Assembly: GCA_907163375.1 (NCBI GenBank)
Contig: CAJQUW010011506.1
Location: 186,001 to 250,000, forward strand
Reading direction: 5' to 3'
Source: Prostheceraeus crozeri
Lineage: Eukaryota; Platyhelminthes; Polycladida; Euryleptidae
DNA: 64,000 bases
Of the stretch, positions 38,313-48,830 are shown one piece after another. The notes beneath the pieces were generated by a model. It worked only from the letters and a program-made list of their open reading frames with translations. It had not been told where the DNA came from and made no database searches. The first letter of the stretch is position 1, and every line of letters starts with the position of its first letter. The position numbers were made by a program, and so were the translations under genes.

Positions 38313-38430
38313 AGAACTCGGCAGACGCGCAGATTCGTAGCAGCCGCGGATAGTGTTTACAGCATTCTCCGAAAATTCAATTTTCCGTCTCGTTCCCTGC
38401 AGAAACTCGTGCTGCCGGTCGGACGAGTTG
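38313..38430 (+). repeat. Repeat-end module related to the big palindrome's arm
   Basis: CGGCAGACGCG (38319) followed about 70 bp later by TCGTTCCCTGCA (38390) and then CTCGTGCTGCCGGTCGGAC repeats the order and spacing seen in the right arm of the 741-bp palindrome (CGGCAGACGCG at 46736, TCGTTCCCTGCA at 46801, outer end at 46837). The bases between are diverged. Probably an old relative of the same family. Confidence 0.45.
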
Positions 38431-41400
38431 ATTCAGCCACTTAGCTGTCAAGTCTCTAATCAAGTAGAACTATTGGATGTTTCCAAATTTAACCAAATGT
38501 CTTTTTATATCAAAAGCACTTCTTCAGAAGTATTTGACTACTTCTAAGCATTTTATTGAAATTAAGGCACTTGTAGAATGACTATTATATGTGTCTTTAA
38601 GGGAAGAATTATTAAGAACCATTTATGTGCTTTGATAATGAGTACTACATTAAACTTGAGACAAGAATGCATGTGTATATGTATACTGTTCGCTAAGAAG
38701 TGTTCACCCGACAGTTGCGTTTTCAAGGAAGTGTGGGATCTCTTGATATCCAGATAGATGATTTGCAATAGGAGTTGAATGCCAGCAGATGTTGGGAGGT
38801 CTGCAACGATTACCTACAACGATGACACACTTGCATACATTTCAACTACACTGTCAAATATCACTTTTTCTCGAAGAGTGACTGAATTTAAATGCATACG
38901 GAACTTCAAGTCGGAACTGTAGTATTTTCTGTCGGCTCCGAAGCTCTGATTCCCATAGATTGACACTTGATTGATCCCGAGAGATGGAAATAATCATGAG
39001 AATAAAAAAGTGTCCCTTAGACATCCCTGTATAGTCTCTCAGATTATACTAAATCTAATTATAATACTAGAATAGAATAGAATTTAGTAATGAATAATCA
39101 AACATTGTGCATTTCTACATTTATACATAAGGTGTATCAGATCAGCAAGCATGAGTTCACTACAATTTTATGTTTAGCCTATGCCTTAGTCAGATCACAT
39201 AATTTAATCTGTGTGCAAAATAAGATAAGTTTTATTTCCAATGCGATGGAATTACTACTTTTAGATTTCCCTTGTTGTTGGAAATAAATTAATTGTGTTT
39301 TACATAGGAAAGTAAAGCACCTGATGGCGCTTTCCTAGCGTTGTCTGTAGACGCTGTTCATTTGTGGTCATTAATGAAAGGGAATTTAGTTGTTACTATC
39401 TAGTGCTCATGCAATCATTTTATTTCTGAAATTATGTAAATTACATTCATTCCCATGACTATCGACCAATGAAAATCCCTGCAAAGAAATAGAATTGAAT
39501 TATTTTTTGAATTACGTGTAGATAGACAAACATTTTTAAAAATGGCAATCGATTGGAAAGTCGGCAGATAGAATCTTATTTTATTTTATTTTCGAATCAA
39601 ATTTCTGAGCTGATGAACCAGTAATCGGATGACCGGAACTGGGTTCAAATTTTTGAAGTCTGATTATGATGTAATTGGCATTTGTGGTCATACTGAACAG
39701 AACATTTAGAAAGTGCTTGTGTTTCAGTTTAGTTATTGGAGTTGATGGAAATTGTTCTAAGCGATCATAGCCACGACTTAGTAATCCTTTTCTATAGAAT
39801 TGGGTCTCTAATCGGCAGTCGGAACAATCCAATGTCTCCGTTTGCTGCAAAAATTTCATTGTATTTTGTTTATTACTTAGATTTCAAAGTGATTCTTTGG
39901 AAATTGCATATCACCTATCATCAATGTGCTTTGTCATCACTTGGTTATAAATAATATATATCAATTTTGACCGGTATAAGCTATTAACTCTTCGACTGAA
40001 TGAGCTGATCTTGAAGTAAATCAACGCTTCATAAACAATAGTTCCCAATAACAATACAATCCATCTCAAAATATTGATTTTTTATTCGCACTTTGATAGT
40101 ATATTTTTTACGATGAAGAGACTAGGTAATGCACGTAAATATTTATTTACAATCTGATGGGTTGCAGACTTACGGTGTAATAATGACGCCAATAATAACT
40201 GCCTTTTGAAGGTCAATCGTAAAGAAATACATGGAAGAATGGGTCTGTGCACAGCAGAGCAGTTTGGAATGCAAAGCAGGACAGAATAAAGTCTATTACC
40301 TAGTTCAGACATTCCAGATATCACTAACTACTTGTAGTTTGTCTTTTCCGAACCACACTACCAAGTCCATGTAGAAAGAAGCGCAGCGTCTTTGGCTACT
40401 AAGGAACTTCATTTGTACAAGTCTGCGTACATTCTTATAATTTTCTAATAGAAGAGAGTGTTTTTGAGTGCAGTGATGTAGGTGTGCTAAGATGATGCTT
40501 TTACTTAAGTGTTAAGTTTAATAAAGGAACATTAAATGTATAATTTAATAATTATAACCAGTATATAAATATACAAAAGGATTTTCAAAGCGCAGTTGAT
40601 GAATGGCTTCAATAAATAAGAGAGAAAGAGTGAGCGCACGCGAGAGAGAGAGAGAGCTAGTTTCTTCATGGTGATGTCGCAACTTATATCATTAAGAAAG
40701 TCAATTAATAGTTGAGGATGTCATAGATTGGACTTCAACATATCTACACACTTGCTCAATGACTTTGAGTTTTGAGCATCCACGAGAATCATGAAGAATC
40801 ACAGAACTTTACTTGCTATTTTATCAACTATAATGACTAGCTTTTCAATGAAATCAATGCACAATTATCTATAAGATTTGTTGCTAATATCATTATCATG
40901 CTTAGCTCACTTTTACCGTATTATATCGGAATTTCATTCAGAAGTGTCGATCCCCTGAGAGACAAACAGAGCTTTCAGACTGCGGGGGAGAAAGGACTTG
41001 CGATTCGAAAATCCCCTTACGTAGCTGCTTGAGTGTCGACGCAACACAAACACCGAAGATAATTGTTTGGAGTCGCTATGAGGAGCAGATCTATTGTCTG
41101 AGCCGACTGATAATTCGATGGGCGGGAAATATCCCTATGTCTCCGAGGGAAACGCTTCTGTGAGGATACAACGAAAACTCCCCGGAAGCTTTCCTGAAAA
41201 GTGCAAATCACACAAACCTCTCATCTTGCTATTTCTTTAAACCTATCATTTTATCACCGACCACTAACAAGAAATGAGCCTACGAGCGAAAATTAGAGGT
41301 TCCATAAAATCCACCGGCTGCAAATGAAATTCCGATAAACAGTCAATTAAAAAGCATTTGAACTTAGTTGTCAATTACATAATGCAACTGAATGAAGTAA

Positions 41401-43946
41401 AAATAATGATTCAATTTGATAAAGCCCCTATCATTTCATGAATTATGTTTGATAACATTGTGTAGAGCAACACAAAATATGAAAGTTTGCAGATTAAAAT
41501 AGGCCTAGCATTGCAAAATAAAGATAAATTGAATTGCAATCAGATATATAGCATTCTGTCTAAATGAATACGTTCAAAAATGCACCTCGAATTTATTAAT
41601 AAAAGAAGGCTACACAGTGAATTATTAGACGATATGTATAGAATATTTTGAAAGGGCAAAGTCAAAGCAACGATGTTTCGAGTGATGCTACAACAATTTT
41701 CAAGTGCAAAGTGGAATGGACAAAAAGCATCTAAGATGATATGTGATGTAGTCTTGATTTTGATGCGTATACGTGCTGTCACTTCGAAAGAAGAATTCGA
41801 TGAATAGAGATACTCTGCATCAGTATTTATTAAACATATCAAATAAGCACAAGCTTTAAGAATTGTAGTTAATCTCTTAAGAGTGAATTTTTAAATATTG
41901 CTATTATTGTATTCGAGTATTCGAGTCTAATTGCAGCAAAAAATAAATTTTCTCCACCACTGCACAAAGTACACATTCCATTTGAAATCTGGGGATTTTT
42001 GAATTGCATAATTCTTTGGGAAACAAACTCTGATGATTCTAGAAGTTCACTTGATACAGCAGCGCAATCGATTGCAAGAATAGCAATGGCATACTGACAA
42101 TGGTCACAATAGGGTGTTCACTGGTTGGATATAAAAGAAACAGCCCAATTTATTCAAATTTTCGTTAACAGACTAAATAATGAAAATGGGCTAACTTCAT
42201 TTTGTTCGCTAACCCTGTTATTTACCCTGTTATTCGCGTAGCCTAATTTCAAAACTGCGAACCTGTATCAGTTGTAATATCACTCTGGCATGCAAGTCAG
42301 TCTTAACTTTATTATGCATCAAAATTCAAAACTACAGAAAAATATTTACGCGAAATGTGGAATGAAAACTCAACAAGCTATGCACAATTAATGCGATGAC
42401 ACGAGCGCTGCATGAATCCATTGTGTGTCGAATCACAAATCTTAGCTCCAAAAGCAGATTTAGTAAGAATAGGATTGGGTATGCAATTCCGACCCGGCGA
42501 TTAATAGTAAAATCGAATCCGATCCGATTTTAGCACTTAAATTTTTCCTCATGCTGTCCAATCAGACGGCATACTTTCCGATAATCCGAATAGCATATTC
42601 CATATTATATAACATATAATAACATATTCCAGACAAAATGAAGCTTACTTATGAAAGACTGTAAAAGATAAAGTGTCATTTAACTAACCTTATAATAAAA
42701 TTCTTAGATGAAATGCACATCTTTCTTTAATATTTTGCCATTTATTCAGCTACCAATCATAGATCAAGATGCATTAATTATTTAATATTTTCTTAATGTA
42801 CATATACCTTCTAGCATAGATGAGTGATTACTTCCTGCAACTGTCTACTCATTAATTCAAAAATTTCAAAATATTTGATATCGATTCTTTTGAATTACTA
42901 GATGCTTTGAAAAATTTCTAAAATATTTGCAACTATTAATATTAACTAGTAGCATTAATATTCCAAAGCATACAAATACAAAAGCTAAAGTACAATACAG
43001 TGTCTTGTTTCCAGCTTCAAACAAAATTTTAAATGCGCCGGTGGGTCATACCAGATAACCGTTGTTTATTAGATACAAATGAAGATGATTTTCATATAAT
43101 CGATCTTTAAAGTTATTCCCTATTGAGTTTAGTGCTTTTCTTATGCGATCGGTCGTGAACGACTACTTCATAGACAAAAATGATCAGGAGTATCTACATG
43201 TGTATTAGGCAGCCTTTTCCGGTAAGTTGGTAGCATGTTAATAAGACAAAGGAATGATTTTAAAAATGTTTAGCCACTTTTTGTTTGAAACAGTAAAATT
43301 TGTTTGGGCGACTTAATACTTCCAAAGATAGCAACAGGATGCAGTTGAGCGAAAATCGGTTCATTGCAAGGTGATAAATCCCTCCCCAGTAGAGTAGGAT
43401 TAATACTTTCATTCAAAGCAGGAGATCTCGTTAATTAAAGAGCGTCTCTAATTTCCGGTTTTCTCATGTCGCGTGACTCTAACACCAAGCTGTCTAAAAG
43501 AAGCAAAGGACAATGATCGTAGAGTTGCCAACCGAGCTTGCCCACACTTGGGCATATAATTCTCATTTCTGTTCATTCAATAGGTGTGGATTGACTTTCA
43601 CATACATGTCATCTGAATTCAATTGTTATGAACAATTTAATAATATCAAAAAATCCACCCAAAATTGTTATGCCTGTTATGCATATTATTTTTATGCATA
43701 ATTACATGTATATTTATGCAGTTTATTATATGTATTTGACAAAATACTAGTAGCTTGAAGCCTTGTCCACAGCCAAAGTTGAACCTTTGTCAGAAGTCGT
43801 GATACTTAGAATACGTTACAGATAGGCTGCGTGTTCTTCATTATGAACCTCGTGCTTCCAACTCACATATCATGGCTTGAAAGAACATTGAAAATGATGT
43901 GAAATTTTGATGAAATGAAAGCACTTAGAAACCCCGTTTGTGAACT
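38431..43946. other. 5.5 kb without a recognisable gene
   Basis: AT-rich throughout. It contains a short pentamer run (AGAATAGAATAGAAT) at 39069-39083 like the LINE tail at 43947, a GA-rich run near 40619-40660, a G+C-richer patch at 40960-41210, and a short repeat of TTACCCTGTTATT at 42215-42235. The longest frames (minus 39581-39859, minus 41540-41842) match no family I know. Confidence 0.5.
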
Positions 43947-45000
43947 ATAGAATAGAATAGAATAGGCGTTTATTTGATATCAAGCAAAAATCATAAATAA
44001 GTACAAAAATTGCAAATCATTTCGATATGATGCCGTTATACATTATGGTGCAATACGGGAAAAATGACTTAGCGCAGCGTTCGGTACGACACAATGGGAC
44101 CGATAAATGTGAAGATGACTTCAATACAGTGGGTGACAAATCGCATAAAATATGATCTGGGCTCAAAATTTTTCTGAAGAGCTTTATAGCTTGTTGTTCT
44201 CGTCGGGTTTTGAGATTTGGTAGACAATAATTTTCACACTCCATACCACATATCACTTTGTGACAACGCTTGTTAAATTGCTCGAGAAACTTTGAGTTTT
44301 TTGAATTCAGTCCGACGAACAAAGGTGCATTATACTCAAGGCTGTTCAGGACATAGCATCTGCATACACGGAGAAGTTCACGTTTAGAACACACTTGAAT
44401 TTGCACAGTTACTTAAGAGCATAAAGTTTCTGAGCAGCTTTCTTCATAACGACCTCAACATGTTTGTCCCATCGCAAGGATTCGTGGAAGGTGATGCCAA
44501 GTATGGTGATCTCTTCGACTTGTGGAATTACAGTTCTTAGAATGCGAGTGCTATTTTTCTTGAAAATCATAAGCTTAGTTTTACCAGAATTTAGTTTCAA
44601 ACCAACCTTGTCACACCAACCGGAGATGGAATCGGTCTCTTTCACAATCATGTCATTCACTTCGTTCGGACAATTAAAGGGGGAGATGATGACAAAGTCG
44701 TCTGCGTACTTAAATACTTTAGAGTTCTATAAAGTTGGATTGAAGGATCCGACATATGCCCCAAACAAATATGGACTCAAGATTGCACCTTGAGGAACAT
44801 TAAGTGCGATGTGCCGCCGAGGGCAATATACATTTTCCCCAATCCTGTTAACAACGTTTGTGTACGTTCTCAAAAGTCCTAGTTTGCTCGGCTGTGTGAC
44901 AGAATTCTGCCCCAAAGTAAGAATGCAAATTCCAGCATTGGATTCAGCCTTTATGACTTCAGTATTCCAGCATTTTTATTGGGACAAATGTTCGTCTTCT
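43947..45000 (-). mobile_element. CR1/Rex-type LINE, 5'-truncated
   Basis: Read down the minus strand: LNVPQGAILSPYLF (RT motif, about 44830-44770); KYADDFV with catalytic YADD at 44708-44691; LKLNSGKTKLMIF; TILGITFHESLRWDKH; then SLEYNAPLFVGL and NKRCHKVICG; ending with SFFPYCTIMYN near 44030. This is the usual order of RT palm, thumb and C-terminal region of CR1/Rex/jockey-like LINEs. One in-frame TAG (44729-44727) interrupts just before the YADD motif, and the frame changes near 44408, so it is dead. The 3' end runs into a pentamer tail (TATTC)n at 43966-43947, the kind of microsatellite end such LINEs have. Nothing 5' of the RT middle remains. Confidence 0.75.
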
Positions 45001-45505
45001 TGCTCACTTTCTGTGGCTCGAATGACATTTCATTAAATTTTGACACATCATTATAGACCAAACCTATAATGGACAAATAAATATTGAAAAGTCTCAAGAA
45101 ATTATTATGACAGAAATAATTATATAATTTGCAGATGCCCAGCAACCATTTTGAGACTTAAAGAATTTAAATGTTCAAAGCCTTTAATGTCATTTCGATG
45201 TCAGATATTTTTAGATGCATTTATTAAGTATGCAAGCTTATAGGCTCACATGTGCTGCAGCCTGCAGTATTACCAAAATTAATAATTCAAATAATAATGA
45301 ATCAAAATAGTGTTAAATAAATAGCGCCACATAAATTAATATTACAATAACTAGAAATATTTTGTCATAAACTTTTTAAGAAGAGATACAAAATATAATT
45401 TCAATCGAAAAAAGTTGAGGATGGTTTTTCTTTTTGGGTCAGATGGACTCACTGACATGACATCCCTCAGACAGTGCATCAGTACATTCACCTCCTATTA
45501 ATAAC
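45001..45505. other. No feature seen
   Basis: AT-rich gap between the LINE and the hAT-like element. Confidence 0.5.
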
Positions 45506-47820
45506 ATGCAAACCAGGGTTGTAACCGGTCAGGTTTTACTCGACCCAGAAGAACCGGTAACCGGTGTGGGAAATCTCAACCCAACCTGCTGGCCGACCGG
45601 CAATTTTCTAATGTCACGTTTTTTTCAATTACAGGTGCATGAATTAAGCTTGCATCCTTTTCTGACGAATCCTTCATATACATAGTCTCGTCCTTCAGAT
45701 ACGAAATCAGGAGTAGATTACATTGCACTCCGAAAACCTATTTAATGTAACTTATTCAATGCATAACAATAAGGCATAGAGTAAGTACGGTAGGTAGAGT
45801 GTCGACTCAAAAAATGTCTGTATACAGTGAAAGTTTTTATATCAAAAGATTCAGTTTTTCGAAGAGATTACGCTCCTGCGGTCTATAAAATTATTTGAGC
45901 AGTATCTAAAAATCCAAATTTTTGAAAATTTATATATTACCGACATGAAGCCCCGTTATAAGTAATTTGAAGCAAGCTAGATATCAATGACTTTTTAATC
46001 AAGCATCTTAATTAAGCGGAAATTAAGCTAATGATCTAGGAAATTTCATGAACCACATTATAATGCAAGTCCCTGCAAGTCTTCAAGGAAAAGTTGTAGT
46101 CCGGGAGCTAGCGTGAAGTTGTGCAGGGAACGAGGTAGTACATAAAACTTTCACATAGCAGTACACCTCTAACCTATTGCAAAACTTCGCGTCTGCCGGA
46201 TCAGATCATTTGCTTTTCAGAAATAGAGAGGATAACACAATCCTATGTATTTCCAGTGGTAAAATTGTGACATTTAAGGTGTTGACTCCATTTTTCGAAT
46301 TTTGCTCATAAAAGTTACACAAATTGGTATTTTGTTGAACTGGTTATTATAGAAATCATCTACAGATCATGATCTTTCAAATGAGTTATCATTCAGTGAC
46401 AGAGGATGAAGTAAAGTGTACAAACAGACACTTTTCGTTGGTGTAACTGCAAATTTTAACATAGAAATTTCAGGAAAATTGTTGATTTACTTTAACGAAA
46501 AGTGTCTGTTTGTACACTTTACTTCATCCTCTGTCACTGAATGATAACTCATTTGAAAGATCATGATCTGTAGATGATTTCTATAATAACCAGTTCAACA
46601 AAATACCAATTTGTGTAACTTTTATGAGCAAAATTCGAAAAAATGGAGTCAACACCTTAAATGTCACAATTTTACCACTGGAAATACATAGGATTGTGTT
46701 ATCCTCTCTATTTCTGAAAAGCAAATGATCTGATCCGGCAGACGCGAAGTTTTGCAATAGGTTAGAGGTGTACTGCTATGTGAAAGTTTTATGTACTACC
46801 TCGTTCCCTGCACAACTTCACGCTAGCTCCCGGACTATTGATGTCTCATTGAGCTTCAGCTGAGATGTCATTTTTTTAATTCAATTTTCAGCGGCATGAT
46901 TTTTATGACTCACAAGGCGTCATTTCTTGAATCTGAATAGTTATATGGACCCAGTAACATCTTTTAAAGTTAATTATGATAAGCTATTTTAAGAAAATAG
47001 TCCTATTATAATAAAGCTGAACTTTCAGCAATGGTAACCCATCAAATTGCTAATTTAACAGATTGCATCTCCAAATTGACATGACATGGAGGATTTGTGG
47101 AATACTATTCTCTATTCTGTATTGCTATCATTATCAGTCAGATTCGTGCACATTTCTCCAAAAATGTAGAAATTTGCATATCTCACAGGTGGTACTGGGT
47201 CTCGACTCAAGTTCATCTAACGAAATCAAAACTGTGTACACATTGGGGATTTAATAAATGCTGAGTTACTACTCTAGTTAATATACCTACTGCATGATAG
47301 TAGGTCTTTCAGCAGGTGACAGAATCTAACTGTGCACCGGCACTTTCGTATTAATTTTATTTCATGCAGATTTGAAATTCTTCTCTGATATAGTGAATAT
47401 TTTGAAGTTTGAACTTGTCGAATCATAGCCGAATTGACTGATCACATCTATTTTAAGTAATCGGTCTATTTTCCCTTTAACATGAAGCATTGTAAACTGA
47501 TGTAGACGATGAAGAAACTCACAGGGCCTTCTAACCGCAACTCAAATTTCGTGTCAAGATCATTTCACGATGCGATAATTGAATAATACAGCATGCAGAG
47601 GGGCAATCACACATATATTTACATCTTGAATTGCTGCACAGATGACCTTTATACAAATCTTCACTCGCTTTTAATTGTGTTTAATAACTTGTCATGTATT
47701 TTTCAGATGATCCTAAACCGGCTATTTAACCGATGCCGTTCTGCCGGTCGACAAAACTTCAACCAAACTGGTGACCGGCACTGTTCAACACCGGCAACCA
47801 GTTGCAACCCTGATGCAAAC
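45506..47820. mobile_element. hAT-like element with 8-bp target duplication, non-autonomous
   Basis: The 8-bp direct repeat ATGCAAAC lies at 45506-45513 and 47813-47820. Exactly inside are inverted ends CAGGGTTGTAACCGGT (45514) and the complement of CAGGGTTGCAACTGGT (ending 47812), followed on both sides by subterminal ACCGGT/CCGGC-rich repeats. CAGGGTTG termini and 8-bp duplications are standard hAT features. The 2.3-kb interior shows no transposase or BED-finger similarity in any frame. A separate palindromic element is nested inside at 46097-46837. Confidence 0.85.
46097..46837. repeat. Near-perfect 741-bp palindrome (344-bp arms)
   Basis: The arms at 46097-46439 and 46494-46837 are inverted copies over their whole length. 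The only difference I could find is one extra A in a short A run of the right arm. The spacer is 54 bp. The outer end starts TAGTCCGGGAGCTAGCG and the inner end stops at CACTTTTCGTT. TTG flanks both sides (46094-46096, 46838-46840) and may be a 3-bp target duplication. No protein is encoded. The near identity of the arms means recent insertion or conversion between arms. Confidence 0.93.
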
Positions 47821-48413
47821 ACAAGGAGATTCTGTCGTCAAGCGCTAATTCCGCTGTTGTTATGTTTAAATTTCGCTCTAGACTGCAATTAGAATTTACT
47901 TAGAATTTATTAAAATTACATCAATTTGATTATGAGTTCCTTGCCATCAATCCATGCTGACTATATATAACTTCTCTATACGTATGTTCTTTTTCATGTT
48001 ACTGACCGACTCTCCACATAAAATTATTAATGGCATGATTGTCTAGTGAACTACAAAGAATAATTTGCAAAATTCCTGATGGCAATTGAAGAAAAAATTC
48101 GTGATGATAAAAAATCGAAATTCCCATGCATTATCAAATAACTATCAATAATTATACATGTAGGTGGTCAGAAATTTTTAATACTGAACATCCTCTTACT
48201 TTTATACACAAAATTTCTGTTTTTAAATTTTTTTTTACATTTTGCTCTCCAATATCACATCACCATTTCAGACTGCGACATTCAATTTCACTTGTACATA
48301 TTTTATCATCGATCCCATCACCTTGTAACGATATCCGGTTTTGGAAATAAATTTGAATTTTGAAATTGCCATGACAGAAATTCTAAAAATGCTTTGTGGA
48401 TGCTCCCTATGTT
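47821..48413. other. No feature seen
   Basis: AT-rich spacer between the hAT-like element and a retroelement fragment. Confidence 0.5.
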
Positions 48414-48830
48414 GTGCTGCTTGAATCAGCCCTCGAGCCTATGGGCCTTAGTCGCGATGATGGCAAACGACCAGACGGAATGCTAACCTTCCATCTTCGC
48501 TATGGAAAACCGCTAGTGTGGGACTCCACATGTGTCAACACGTTTGCATGATCGCATTTGCTTGACTCGACCATTGAAGCTGGCTCTTGTGCCTCAAATC
48601 ACCAACGGACCTTTTATTTTCGAGTCAGTCGCAGTTGAAACTACTGGCGCTTATGGAGAAACCATGAAATTCTTTAATACTGAACTCGGACACCGCCTAC
48701 CGAAATCACAGGTGACACGGGAGATCTTGTGGTTCCAACAGAGGATCACGATAGCTGTCTTTCGTGGCAACACCCTAAATATCCGCCTGACTGGCAAAGC
48801 ACGTTCGTCATTTGTTCTCTCCCTTTTCCA
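48414..48830 (+). mobile_element. Retroelement nuclease-like C-terminal fragment
   Basis: Plus-strand peptides read [12 protein letters not shown] and [14 protein letters not shown] (48450-48548), then VAVETTGAYGETMKFF and LWFQQRITIAVFRGN (48625-48775). This D..RPDG...W-D-x-TC..TFA...ETxG......QRxxxAxxRGN pattern is familiar to me from the region downstream of reverse transcriptases in many invertebrate retroelement ORFs, and looks like a PD-(D/E)XK-type nuclease domain. The exact element class is uncertain. It is broken and lacks the RT. Confidence 0.45.

Noticed and set aside
41017-41211. Minus-strand frame in a G+C-richer patch, possible first exon
   Set aside because: No recognisable protein and no clear donor; G+C alone is weak evidence.
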